Positions 42,249 to 50,771 of a stretch of DNA of 64,000 nt are shown here, one piece after another; within the stretch, counting starts at the first letter, position 1; every line of letters begins with the position of its first letter. The notes under the pieces are model-generated. The model was not told where the DNA came from. It made no database searches and saw only the letters and a program-made list of their open reading frames with translations. The stretch spans positions 62,001 through 126,000 of the forward strand of contig CAVZNV010000015.1 in assembly GCA_963776735.1 (NCBI GenBank), read 5' to 3'. The stretch comes from PALSA-612 sp963776735 (GTDB lineage: Bacteria; Actinomycetota; Thermoleophilia; Gaiellales; Gaiellaceae). A program made the translations under genes and the position numbers.

Positions 42249-42790
42249 GTGTCGGGCCAGGCGCAGGCGGAGCTCGAAGGCATCGTCGGTCGCGACGGGG
42301 AGCTCGCGCGGGTCGCCGACTTCCTCGCCGGCTCGCAGTCCGGCACGCTCCTGGTCGAGGGACCTCCCGGGGTCGGGAAGACGACCCTGTGGGACGCAGG
42401 TGTTGCGATCGCCCGCCGTTCGGTGCGCGTCCTCGCCTCGCGGCCGAGCAGCGCCGACTCCACGCTCTCCTTCTCGGGGCTGACCGACCTGCTCGAGGAC
42501 GTCGACGTCGGCTCGCTCGCGGCCGTACCCGAGCCCCAGAGACAGGCGCTGGAGGTGGCGCTGCTGCGCGCCGTGCCGGGAAGCGAGCCGCTCGACACCC
42601 GCGCCGTCGGCACCGGGCTGCTCAGCACGCTTCGCGCCCTCGCGGAAACCACGCCGCTGCTGGTCGCGATCGACGACGTGCAGTGGCTCGACACACCGTC
42701 TGCGACGGCGCTCGCCTTCGCGCTTCGGCGTCTCCGGGACGCGCCGGTGAGCGTGCTGCTCGCCAAGCGGGCGGCAACGACGGCGCAGCT
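42249..42790 (+). pseudogene. 5' fragment of a LuxR-family AAA regulator, truncated
   Basis: The first 175-180 codons match the N-terminus of large LuxR-type ATPase regulators: GIVGRDGELARVADFL, Walker A EGPPGVGKTTLWD, and Walker B LLVAIDDVQWLDTPSATALAFAL. Full-length members have about 900 residues and a C-terminal HTH. Here similarity stops near APVSVLLAK (about 42775) and collagen-like coding sequence begins in another frame within 25 nt. The open frame runs on to 43049, but only as out-of-frame translation of that gene. The regulator is therefore lost, by deletion or by misassembly. Confidence 0.75.
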
Positions 42791-42795
42791 CGGCC

Positions 42796-43371
42796 AAGCT
42801 CCACAACGGCTCGGTCACCGCGAGCAAGCTGGCCGCGAGCGCGAAGGTCGCCGGACCGCAAGGCCCCGCGGGGCCGCAGGGTCCCGCCGGCCCGAAGGGC
42901 GGGGCAGGCCCGGCCGGGCCTGCCGGCACGGTCAGCGCCTGGACTGGCTACGCCTATCCCGGGAGCCCGGCGATGCATCTACTCGGCAGGCGGAGCCGAG
43001 CTCGCCCACCTCACGTTCACCTCCCCGTCGAACGGGTTCGCGATCGTGACCGCGAACTTCGCCACGCGCACCAGGCGGCCGCCGCCGACTGCCGTGTGCA
43101 GACGCAGCTTTCTCCGACGGCGGGCGTGCCCGACCCGTCGGCCGCCGGCTTCGTCGACCAGTGGATCAACGGCAATCTGCCGACCCAGTTCGGTGCGGGT
43201 ACGTATCTGGGGCTGAACGCGTCCGCGACCCGCGTGGTCCCGGTCGTCAACGGCTCGAACACCGTCTACCTGAACGGCAAGAGCGACTGCACGGCTGCCC
43301 TGCTCGGCCCGGTCACGCTGACCGCCGTCCTCACGCAGAGCAACCCGACGAGCTCGATCGTCACGCCGTAG
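42796..43371 (+). pseudogene. 3' remnant of a collagen-like secreted protein, frameshifted
   Basis: Without a signal peptide, this frame opens with KLHNGSVTASKLA and Gly-x-y repeats (GPQGPAGPQGPAGPKGG). It switches to the next frame near 42980 (GAELAHLTFTSPSNGFAI), and returns to the first near 43080 to end QTQLSPTAGVPD through TSSIVTP. Two compensating frameshifts plus the missing 5' end indicate decay or sequencing error. It is related in design to the two intact collagen-like genes that follow. A terminator hairpin lies 11 nt after its stop. Confidence 0.7.
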
Positions 43372-43382
43372 CAGGCCCTCGC

Positions 43383-43420
43383 GACGGCCCGGGGCGAGTG
43401 TTCCCGGGCCGTCATTGTTT
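43383..43420 (+). terminator. Intrinsic terminator after the collagen-like remnant
   Basis: GACGGCCCGGG and CCCGGGCCGTC form a perfect 11-bp stem with a 9-nt loop, followed by ATTGTTT. This is a convincing Rho-independent terminator. Confidence 0.75.
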
Positions 43421-43500
43421 GAAGGTTTCCGCGATTTCGCCCCGGCCGGGTCGCGCATAGCGTCGAGTCATTCGATCCACCACGAGAAAGGAGCGACTCG

Positions 43501-44208
43501 ATGTTGAGAAAGACGCTGATCCTGCTCGCCGTGGCCGCCGTCGCAGCGGGCGCGTCGACGTTCGCGTACGCGTCGATCCCCGACGCGAGCGGCCTGATCC
43601 ACAGCTGCTACCACGTGAACGGCCAGGGCCAGGTCGACGGCAGCGCCCAGCTGCGCGTGATCGACCCCGCCTCGCAGAACAAGGACGGCAAGGCCTGCAA
43701 GAAGGACGAGAACGAGCTCGACTGGAACCAGCAAGGCATCCAGGGACCGCAAGGCCCACAAGGAGCGCAGGGCGCGCAGGGTGTGCAAGGCCAGCAGGGC
43801 CCGCAGGGACCCGCCGGCCCGGCGAGCGGTCACGTCTACGTCTCCAATCCCAACTCGCACGTGATCGACAACCCGCAACCGGCAGAGCAGGAGATCGTCG
43901 GGCTCAGCGGCCTGCCCGCCGGCAACTACCTGATCTGGTCGCCGATCGAGATCTACGGCGACGACGGCGACTTCGACGCACAGTGCGCGTGGCGGATCAA
44001 CGACGCGCCACTGGAGCCCAACCCGACGAACGGCCAGTTCCCACTGTACGACGCGAAGGACGACCAGCACGGCCAGTTCCCGATGTTCGGCGAGGTCAAT
44101 CTGCCGGACGCAAGCAACTCCGTCGTCGTCTTCTGCTCGACGACGAGCGGCAACAAACCGCAGGCAAGCGGTCAGATGATCGCCATGCAGATCGGCGCGG
44201 TGAACTAG
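43501..44208 (+). CDS. Secreted collagen-like repeat protein (paralogue 1)
   Basis: 235 aa. Signal peptide (residues 1-24, LILLAVAAVAAGASTFAYA), then a conserved head SIPDASGLIHSCYHVNGQGQ typical of actinobacterial collagen-like proteins, about 10 Gly-x-y triplets (GPQGPQGAQGAQGVQGQQGP), and a C-terminal beta-rich domain with paired cysteines, possibly a C1q/TNF-like jelly roll. It probably forms a surface or secreted trimer. A good ribosome binding site (AAAGGAG) precedes the ATG. It shares its head and repeat type with the next gene, so the two are tandem duplicates. Confidence 0.82.
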   Translation: MLRKTLILLAVAAVAAGASTFAYASIPDASGLIHSCYHVNGQGQVDGSAQLRVIDPASQNKDGKACKKDENELDWNQQGIQGPQGPQGAQGAQGVQGQQGPQGPAGPASGHVYVSNPNSHVIDNPQPAEQEIVGLSGLPAGNYLIWSPIEIYGDDGDFDAQCAWRINDAPLEPNPTNGQFPLYDAKDDQHGQFPMFGEVNLPDASNSVVVFCSTTSGNKPQASGQMIAMQIGAVN

Positions 44209-44222
44209 GCGACACCGCCGAC

Positions 44223-44252
44223 GCGGCGCGGCGATGCTCGTCGCCGCGCCGC
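44223..44252 (+). terminator. Hairpin after collagen-like gene 1
   Basis: GCGGCGCGGCGA and TCGCCGCGCCGC pair as a perfect 12-bp stem with a 6-nt loop. It is followed at once by CGAGGTTTCC, so the short T run may complete a terminator. Confidence 0.6.
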
Positions 44253-44333
44253 CGAGGTTTCCGCACGTCTCCCCGGTGGGTATCTCCCGCTCGCGTCACT
44301 TTCGTGTCAACCCCCCACGAAAGGAGCAGGCAG

Positions 44334-45029
44334 ATGCTCTCTTCGCTCAAGCGCAGCCGTCGGCTGTCGCTGGCCGTGGTCGTCGTCGCGGCCCTCGCCG
44401 TCGGAGCAGGCCTTGGAGCGGCCGCCTACGCGTCGATCCCCGACGCAAGCGGCGTGATCCATGCGTGCTACCACGTCAACGGGCAGGGCCAGGTGGACGG
44501 AAGCTCACAGCTTCGCGTGATCGACGCCGCCTCGTCGAACAAGGACGGCCGGGCCTGCAAGAAGGACGAGGCCGCCCTCGACTGGAACCAGCAGGGCATC
44601 CCGGGCCAGCAGGGACCCCAGGGACCCCAGGGTCCGCAAGGCCCGCAGGGGCCGGAAGGCTCCGGGCACGCGTACATCGCCGACTCGGGCGGAACGGTGA
44701 CGATCCACGGCTCGACGGCGATCGCCACGCTCAGTGGGCTTCCGGCCGGCAAGTACCTCGTCTGGTCGCCGGTGAGCGTGGTCGGCGACGGCGACGACGG
44801 CACGAACGACGTCTGCGACTGGATCATCAACGGCAGCCAGATCGTCGTCACCGACAACGGCGACTTCATGTTCTCGGCCAAGGACAGCGCGTTCGGCCTC
44901 GCAGACATGTTCGGGTCGGTCACGTTGCCGAGCGACAACAGCTCGATCGAGGTCAACTGCGACGCCAACACGAACGGCGCGCAGGCGTTCACGAGGATCA
45001 CGGCGCTCAAGATCGGCGCGATCAACTAA
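44334..45029 (+). CDS. Secreted collagen-like repeat protein (paralogue 2)
   Basis: 231 aa, the same architecture as the preceding gene: signal peptide (LSLAVVVVAALAVGAGLGAA), head ASIPDASGVIHACYHVNGQG, Gly-x-y repeats (GQQGPQGPQGPQGPQGPEG), and a C-terminal beta-rich domain with two cysteines. The heads of the paralogues are nearly identical, while the C-terminal domains have diverged, suggesting different ligands. AAAGGAG precedes the ATG. The 78-79 nt upstream region is shared with paralogue 1, starting AGGTTTCCGC. Confidence 0.82.
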   Translation: MLSSLKRSRRLSLAVVVVAALAVGAGLGAAAYASIPDASGVIHACYHVNGQGQVDGSSQLRVIDAASSNKDGRACKKDEAALDWNQQGIPGQQGPQGPQGPQGPQGPEGSGHAYIADSGGTVTIHGSTAIATLSGLPAGKYLVWSPVSVVGDGDDGTNDVCDWIINGSQIVVTDNGDFMFSAKDSAFGLADMFGSVTLPSDNSSIEVNCDANTNGAQAFTRITALKIGAIN

Positions 45030-45039
45030 CGGGCTCTCG

Positions 45040-45076
45040 GCCCGGGCCGTTTCGGCGGTTGCCGAGCGGCCCGGGC
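45040..45076 (+). terminator. Nested hairpin terminator after collagen-like gene 2
   Basis: GCCCGGGCCG and CGGCCCGGGC form the lower stem, and TCGGC-GGTT-GCCGA the upper one, separated by small bulges. It lies 10 nt after the stop codon and is followed by TCCGTTCTCG. Confidence 0.65.
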
Positions 45077-45079
45077 TCC

Positions 45080-45597
45080 GTTCTCGCGTCCGAGGGCGCC
45101 TGGCTCGGCTCGGTCTACGGCCTGGAGATCGAGTTCGGCCTACGATCCGACCGGCGGCTCGCCCAGGCATACACCGCTCTCTGGAGCTTCCCGGCTCTCC
45201 CACACCCGGTTACGGCACGTGAGCCACAGCCGGACGACCAGGAAGTCGTCTCGCCCGAGACGTTCGTAGCTCTCGGCTCTGCGTTCGGTGCCGGCACGCT
45301 TCCCGACGGCCCCCGGGTTCGTGCGGTGTCCACGCGTACCGGCGGTCGCCGTCCTCCACGTCGTCACGCGACGAGCAGGGAACGGACTGGCTTTGGCTCT
45401 CCGGCGACAACAGCCGCCGGTGGTGGCGGTGGCAGCGCGAAGGATTCCCGTCCGAGCGGTGGGAGAGCTTTCTCGTTCCCGGGGACGACGGAGAGCTCGC
45501 ATGGCATCCGCAGACCCGTCGCGGCGGCTGGGTGCTCTGCGACCCGGACCTGACCTGGGCCGACATCTTCAACCAAGACTCGGAGACGGCGGACTGA
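45080..45597 (+). pseudogene. Degraded gene of unknown family
   Basis: No single frame spans this stretch, but two adjoining frames read like protein. The first (about 45085-45335) gives SEGAWLGSVYGLEIEFGLRS and AYTALWSFPALPHPV. The second (about 45350-45597) gives DEQGTDWLWLSGDNSRRWWR, WESFLVPGDDGELAWHPQ and DPDLTWADIFNQDSETAD and then stops. A loss of one base near 45340 would join them. The first frame has only a TTG inside the preceding terminator as start. I do not recognise the family. The Trp-rich C-terminus is distinctive. Confidence 0.5.
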
Positions 45598-45607
45598 GCC
45601 GGTCGGG

Positions 45608-46810
45608 TCAGATCTGCCAGGCGCCGCCGCGGAGCACCGGCACGCGGTGGCCGTCCCGCGTGATGCCGGTCACGTCGACGTCGTCGCCGCCGACCATGAA
45701 GTCGATGTGGATGCCGCTCTTGTTGATGCGCGGCACGTCGTCCTCGCTCACCGCCTCCTCGTAGGCGGAGCCGAGGGCGACGTGGCTGGTCGCGTTCTCG
45801 TCCAGCAGGGTCTCGTAATACACCCGGCCGAGCCGGCCGATGCGGCTTTCCCGGTCGACGAGCGCGATCTCGCCGAGCCGGCACGCGCCCTCGTCCCGCG
45901 CCGTCCGCACCCGCACGACCTCTTCGCCCTCCTCGGCGTGGATCTCGACCGCCCGCCCACCCTCGAACCGCACCTCGAGCCCGCGGACGAGCGTGCCGTC
46001 GACGAGCGTGAGCGGCTTCGTCGAGCGCACATGGCCCTCCGTCCGCTCGGGATCGGGGGTCGTGAAGACCTCCTCCGTCGGCACGTTCGGGAGATGCTCG
46101 AGCCCGTCCACCGTGGTCGACATGGCGCCGATCCAGGTCGAGCTCGGCAGCAGGCCGACCGTCAGATCGGTCTCCGGCCCTTCGAAGTGGATCGCGTCGA
46201 GGTCGAGCGCGCTCAGCCGCCCGCCCACGGCATTGAGCTCGTCGCTCCGCTTCCGCCAGGCCGCGGCAGGGTCGGGTTCGTCGAGCCGGCAGACGTGAGC
46301 GATGTCCTCGCGCAACCGGTCGCGCGCAGCCCCGTTCTCGAGCTCCGGGTAGACGAGCCGGGCCCAGGTCTCGGTCGGGGCCGGAACGATCGTCCAGTTC
46401 ACGGTTCGGTCGGCGAGCACCTCCATCCAGTCCGGGAGCGCGGGGAGCAGGTCGCGCCCGAGCCGTTCGGGATCGAGGCCCCGCAGCACGTCGGGATCGT
46501 TCGGTGCGGCGAGCACGATTCGCGCCGAGTGGCAGCGGCCGAGCTCGCGAACGCGCTCGCCGTACCAGGACGGCACGAAACCGAGCGTCTCGCCGTCCGC
46601 GTGCTCGATCCGCTCGCGCTTCAGCCCCGCATCGAAGAACGTGACGTCCACGTACTTCGCGCCGCGCCGGTACGCGGTGGCCGCGACCTTGCGCGCCAGC
46701 TCCTCCATGCCCAGGTCGGCCGAGACGGTCACGACCTGCCCCGGCTGGACGTTCGCGCCGATGTCGACGGCGAGCTCGGCCAGCCGCTCTTCGAGCGCGT
46801 CCGCCGTCAA
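45608..46810 (-). CDS. M29-family aminopeptidase (AmpS/PepS type)
   Basis: 400-aa metallo-aminopeptidase of family M29, the usual length. Metal and catalytic residues are visible in EEVFTTPDPERTEG, LGEIALVDRESRIG, YYETLLDENATSHVALG and the HxD of SGIHIDFMVGGDDVDV. It releases N-terminal amino acids in the cytosol. The TTG start overlaps the stop of the upstream paralogue (TTGA). The open frame extends further upstream only as shadow translation. It ends 10 nt from the end of the degraded gene on the other strand. Confidence 0.88.
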   Translation of the reverse strand: MTADALEERLAELAVDIGANVQPGQVVTVSADLGMEELARKVAATAYRRGAKYVDVTFFDAGLKRERIEHADGETLGFVPSWYGERVRELGRCHSARIVLAAPNDPDVLRGLDPERLGRDLLPALPDWMEVLADRTVNWTIVPAPTETWARLVYPELENGAARDRLREDIAHVCRLDEPDPAAAWRKRSDELNAVGGRLSALDLDAIHFEGPETDLTVGLLPSSTWIGAMSTTVDGLEHLPNVPTEEVFTTPDPERTEGHVRSTKPLTLVDGTLVRGLEVRFEGGRAVEIHAEEGEEVVRVRTARDEGACRLGEIALVDRESRIGRLGRVYYETLLDENATSHVALGSAYEEAVSEDDVPRINKSGIHIDFMVGGDDVDVTGITRDGHRVPVLRGGAWQI

Positions 46811-48025
46811 ACGGCGACCGGTGAGAGCTGCCAGGCACCCTCGCGCAGGAGGGGGACGCGGTCGCCGGCTTTCGTGATGCCGGTGACGTCGACGTCGTTG
46901 CCGCCGATCATGAAGTCGATGTGGACGGCGCTCTGGTTGACGCGGGCGCGGTCCTCGTCGGTCTCGACCGCCCACGAGAACCCGGATCCGAGCGCGATGT
47001 GGCTGGCGGCGTTCTCGTCCAGGAGCGTCTCGTAGAAGACCGTGCCGAGCTGGCCGATACGGCTCTCCCGGTCGACGAGCGCCACTTCGCCGAGCCGGCA
47101 CGCGCCGTCGTCGATCGCCGCGCGGCCGCGCAGCACCTCGGCTCCCTCGTCGGCGTCGATCTCGACTGCGCGGCCGCCCTCGAAACGCATGCGCAGACCG
47201 CGCACCAGCGTTCCGTCCGAGAGGACGAGCGGCTTCGTCGAGCGCACGTGACCGTCGACTCGCTCCGGATCCGGCGACGTGAAGACCTCTTCGCTCGGGA
47301 CGTTCGGCAGGTGACGGATGCCGTCGGCGGTCGCCCAGCGCGCCATCTTCCAGATTGACGACGGGAACAGCCCGATCGTCAGGTCTGTGCCTTCGCCCTC
47401 GAAGTGGACGGCGTCGAGATCGGCGTCGTTGAGCGCCTCTGCCGCGCGCTCGAGCTGGTCGATTCGGGCCTCCCAGGCCGCGAGCGGATCGGGCTCGTCG
47501 AGCCGGCTCACGTGCTTGACCTCCTGCCAGAGGCGCGCGAGCGCGGCCTCGTCGTCGAGTCCGGGATAGACGAGCCTCGCCCAGGGAACCGTCGGATAGG
47601 CCACGATCGTCCAGTTGACCGTGCGCTCGTTGACGACGACCGTCGTCTCCTTCACGCGCGGGAGCTGGTCGCGCCCGGCCCGCTTCGGGTCGAGCCCGTC
47701 GAGCGCGCCGGGAACGGTCGTGCCGCGGATCGTGATGTTGGCGCCGCGCTGGCGTCCGAGCTCGAGCGCGCGCTCCCCGTACCAGGGCGGGACGAACTCG
47801 AGCGTGTCCTCGGGCGCGAACTCGATGCGTGCGCGCTTGACGAGCGGGTCGATGTACCAGACGTCGACGAACTTCGCGCCGCGCTCGTAGGCGGCGGCGG
47901 CGATCGCGCGTGCCAGGTCGTGCTGCTCGAGCTCCGCCGTGATGCCGACGATCTGCCCGGGCTGGACGTTGGCGCCGACGACGACGGCGAGATTCTGCGA
48001 GCCGGGCGAGGTCGTCCTGGTTCAC
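46807..48025 (-). CDS. M29-family aminopeptidase paralogue, frameshifted near the N-terminus
   Basis: The coding sequence starts at GTG 48025 (VNQDDLARLAE, with TACGCT 7 nt upstream). After 11 codons it shifts by one base into the frame LAVVVGANVQPGQIVGITAE, which is open to the stop. Removing one T (plus-strand A at 47992) restores LARLAELAVVVGANV, matching ERLAELAVDIGANV of the downstream paralogue. The rest has all M29 landmarks (EEVFTSPDPERVDG, SHIALG, HIDFMIGGNDVDV). The shortest intact frame would begin at GTG 47655 and lack the first third. A sequence error is the likeliest explanation. Confidence 0.8.
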
Positions 48026-48042
48026 GCCGGGAAGCGTACTCG

Positions 48043-48765
48043 TCACGGAACCGGCTTCGCGGCCAGGTACCAGCCGATCGTCGCCACGATCCGGGACGGT
48101 GCCGACGCCGCCGCGGCTTCCCGTGCGTCGCCCTCGCACCCGGCAAGGTCGAGGTACGCGTCGAGGTCGCGCGGCTCCTGGAACTGGCGCGACGCCTTGA
48201 GGACGAGGCCGTTCGCCTCGAGCAGCGCGCAGATGTCGATGTCCGGAAGGAGCCGCGTGTGCGACGGGTCGCGGGCGCGCTCGAAGCGGTCGAGCTCGAG
48301 CGCGGCGAGCGGGTCGGCGGGCGCGATCTGGTCGAGTACGAGCACGCGGCCGCCGATGCGCGTCACGCGGGCCATCTCGGCGACTGCGAGCTCGGGCCGC
48401 GCCATGTGGTGCAGCGTACGGTGGCACGCGGCGAGGTCGAAGGCATCGCGGTCGAACGGCAGCGCGGTCGCGTCGCCCTTGACGAAGACGACGTTGCCGT
48501 ACTCCGCGGCGGCCTCACGTCCGACCTCGAGCAGCTCCTCGACGAGGTCGAGTGCGACCACCTCGCGCACGAGCGGCGCGAGCGCCAGGGCGAGTGCGCC
48601 GGTTCCCGCGCCCGAGTCGAGAACCCGCTCGTCGCCGTCGAGCGGAACGAAGCGGCGCAGCTCGTCGCGGAGCATTTCCCGCCGGGCTTTCTCGCGCTCG
48701 ACCATGCGCGCGGACGTGCGCGCGAAGCGTTCCTTCACGGCCTCAGCGTGAACGTCGTCGGACAA
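48043..48765 (-). CDS. Class I SAM-dependent methyltransferase (UbiE-like)
   Basis: 240 aa. Motif I is VLDSGAGTGALALAL, the acidic end of strand 2 is VVALDLVEELLE, motif II is FVKGDATALPFDRDAFDLAAC, and post-motif H-R-T-L-H-H resembles UbiE/COQ5-like enzymes. The substrate is unknown. The TTG start overlaps the cca gene by 23 nt. It belongs to the close-packed minus-strand run from acpS to the aminopeptidases. Confidence 0.83.
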   Translation of the reverse strand: MSDDVHAEAVKERFARTSARMVEREKARREMLRDELRRFVPLDGDERVLDSGAGTGALALALAPLVREVVALDLVEELLEVGREAAAEYGNVVFVKGDATALPFDRDAFDLAACHRTLHHMARPELAVAEMARVTRIGGRVLVLDQIAPADPLAALELDRFERARDPSHTRLLPDIDICALLEANGLVLKASRQFQEPRDLDAYLDLAGCEGDAREAAAASAPSRIVATIGWYLAAKPVP

Positions 48766-49765
48766 GCTCCAGCGCCTCCTCTCTGGTCGAGATCATGCCT
48801 GCCGCGCGTTCCTCGGCGATCAGCTCCAGCAGCGCCCCGATCTCCGGCCCCGGGGGCAGGCCGAGCTCGTCGCCGCGCAGCAGCGGCTCCGGCGGATCGG
48901 CGGCCCGGGACTGCTCGAGCGCGGGCTCGAGGTCGAGCCGGCCGTGGAACGCGAGCGCATCGCGCGCCCACGGCTCGGTCTGGCGACGGAACTGGTGCAG
49001 CGAGCGCGGCGACGCGTCGGCGGGCGGCGAGCTTCGCAGCAGCGCGACGGCGTAGCGGCGCAGCTCGCGGGAGATCGGCAGCAGCCCGAGCGAGTCCCGG
49101 AGGAAGACGGCGAGCCGGTAATCCGGCGAGTCGACGGCGTCCGCGCGGCCGGCGAGCTCGAGCGAGCCGCCGAGCGGGGCGAGGAGCCCGAGGTCGTCGA
49201 GCCGGTGCCAGCCGGCGACGCCGAGCCGGCCGAGAACCTCGAGCGTTCGCTCTCCGGCGGGCTTCGTGACGAGCTTCGCCTGCTCGCGGATCAGCCGCTC
49301 GGTTCGCCGCTCGATCGCGAAGCCGAGCTCTTCCTCGAAGCGCACGGCCCGGAGCAGCCGGAGCGGGTCGGCCTCGAATACACCGGCGTTGACGGCGCGG
49401 ATCGTCCGCCCGTCGAGGTCGGCGCGGCCGCCGAACGGATCGACGTGCTCGCCGCCCGCGAGCGGTCGGGCAATGGCGTTGATCGTGAAGTCGCGGGTCG
49501 CAAGGTCGTCTTCGATCGATCCGCGGAGCGGCGTGAAGTCGACCGTGCGCTCGTTGTCGAGGGCCACGCGCCAGCCGCCGTGCGTCGCGGAGAGCGGAAA
49601 CGGCGCTCCGCCAGCGCGGTCGGCGTACGCGCGCGCCGTCTGCTCCGGCTCGGCGCAGGCGATGTCGAGGTCGAGGACGGATCGGCCGAGCAGCTCGTCG
49701 CGAACCGTGCCCCCGACGACGTACGCGTCGCGGCCGGCGAGGATCTCGACGGCGAGCTCAAGCAT
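48743..49765 (-). CDS. CCA tRNA nucleotidyltransferase / poly(A) polymerase family protein
   Basis: 340-aa class II nucleotidyltransferase. The head domain shows AYVVGGTVRDELLGRSVLDLDIA (GG and DxD motifs), ATRDFTINAIA and DPLRLLRAVRFEEELGFAI. This family adds or repairs the 3' CCA of tRNAs, consistent with both tRNA genes here lacking encoded CCA. The protein is shorter than HD-domain members, so the C-terminal HD part is missing. It overlaps alr by 8 nt. Confidence 0.85.
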   Translation of the reverse strand: MLELAVEILAGRDAYVVGGTVRDELLGRSVLDLDIACAEPEQTARAYADRAGGAPFPLSATHGGWRVALDNERTVDFTPLRGSIEDDLATRDFTINAIARPLAGGEHVDPFGGRADLDGRTIRAVNAGVFEADPLRLLRAVRFEEELGFAIERRTERLIREQAKLVTKPAGERTLEVLGRLGVAGWHRLDDLGLLAPLGGSLELAGRADAVDSPDYRLAVFLRDSLGLLPISRELRRYAVALLRSSPPADASPRSLHQFRRQTEPWARDALAFHGRLDLEPALEQSRAADPPEPLLRGDELGLPPGPEIGALLELIAEERAAGMISTREEALELVRRRSR

Positions 49766-50771
49766 CGACGACCTTTCTCGTCGTGCGGTCGTCGTTCGCG
49801 CGCAGCCCGGTGGCGAGCTCGTACGTGATCGTGCCTGCGTGCCGCGCGTGCTCCTCGGCGAGGAGTCCGTCGCCGATCAGCGTGACCGGCGTGCGCGGGT
49901 CGACCGGCCTGGCGAGCTCGACCGCGACCGAGTCCATCGACACTGTGCCGACGACGCGGCGCCGCTCGCCGTCCACCAGCACCTCGGTTCCGGTCAGGTC
50001 ACGCCGGAAGCCGTCCGCGTAGCCGACGGGCACCAACCCGATCCAGGTCTCCCGCTCGGCGACGAAGCGCCGGCCGTAGCCGGTGCTCTGCCCGGGCGCG
50101 AGCCGCCTCACCTGCGCCAGCTCGCTGCGCCAGGACAGCACCGGCTCGAGCCCGTCCTCTGCCGGGTCGGTGCCGAACGGCGACAGACCGTAGAGCGCGA
50201 TGCCGCACCGGGCCGCGCCGAGCCGGGACGCGGGCAGGCGCAGCGCGGCGGCGCTGTTCGCCGCGTGCAGGGTCAGAGAGGGGTCAGACCCCTTCACGGC
50301 CTCGAGGAAGCGCCGGAGCTGGATTTCGGCGAACTCCGTGTCCGAGTCGGCCGTGGCCAGGTGAGTCATGAGCCCGACGACGTTCGCGGGCAGCTCCGGC
50401 AGCCGCTCGTAGCCGAACCGGCCCATGCCGGTGTCGAGCTTCACGTGCACCGGAACGCCGTCCGGGATCGGCCCGTCGCCGACGACCAACTCGAGCCTGG
50501 CCTCCCGGGCCGCGCGCACGTCCGCAGCCGGGCCGAGAACGAGGATGTGCTGTTCGGGCAGGACGCGTCGGAGGGACAGTCCCTCGGCCACGGTCGCGAC
50601 GCACAGGGCCGAAGCGCCCGCGTCCGCTGCGGCCCGGGCAACGCCGGCCGCGCCGTGCCCGTACCCGTCCGCCTTGACCACGGCCCAGAGCTCGGTCGAG
50701 CCGAGCACCGAGCGCAGCTGCGCGACGTTCCGCCGCAGCGCGCCGAGGTCGATCGTGATCTCAGAGCGCAT
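49758..50771 (-). CDS. alr: Alanine racemase
   Basis: 337-aa PLP enzyme making D-alanine for peptidoglycan. The PLP lysine is in AVVKADGYGHGA (near residue 35), the second catalytic Tyr in QSTGYGRRFVAE, and the substrate loop in VSMDSVAVEL. ATG at 50771 is the family start; the frame is open upstream within nnrD/E, and the two genes overlap by 11 nt. Part of one loop (KGSDPSLT before LHAANSAA) is encoded by a 15-bp palindrome of the dispersed type. Confidence 0.93.
   Translation of the reverse strand: MRSEITIDLGALRRNVAQLRSVLGSTELWAVVKADGYGHGAAGVARAAADAGASALCVATVAEGLSLRRVLPEQHILVLGPAADVRAAREARLELVVGDGPIPDGVPVHVKLDTGMGRFGYERLPELPANVVGLMTHLATADSDTEFAEIQLRRFLEAVKGSDPSLTLHAANSAAALRLPASRLGAARCGIALYGLSPFGTDPAEDGLEPVLSWRSELAQVRRLAPGQSTGYGRRFVAERETWIGLVPVGYADGFRRDLTGTEVLVDGERRRVVGTVSMDSVAVELARPVDPRTPVTLIGDGLLAEEHARHAGTITYELATGLRANDDRTTRKVVDA
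50279..50293. repeat. Palindrome AGGGGTCAGACCCCT inside alr
   Basis: A perfect 15-bp palindrome around a central A with the same TCAGA core as the GGTGTCAGACACC borders elsewhere in the window. It keeps the alr frame and encodes part of a surface loop between conserved strands. Confidence 0.6.

Noticed and set aside
42973..43049. Independent gene starting at ATG 42973
   Set aside because: The first 35 codons are an out-of-frame reading of the collagen-like remnant; only the later part (from about 43080) is genuine coding sequence.
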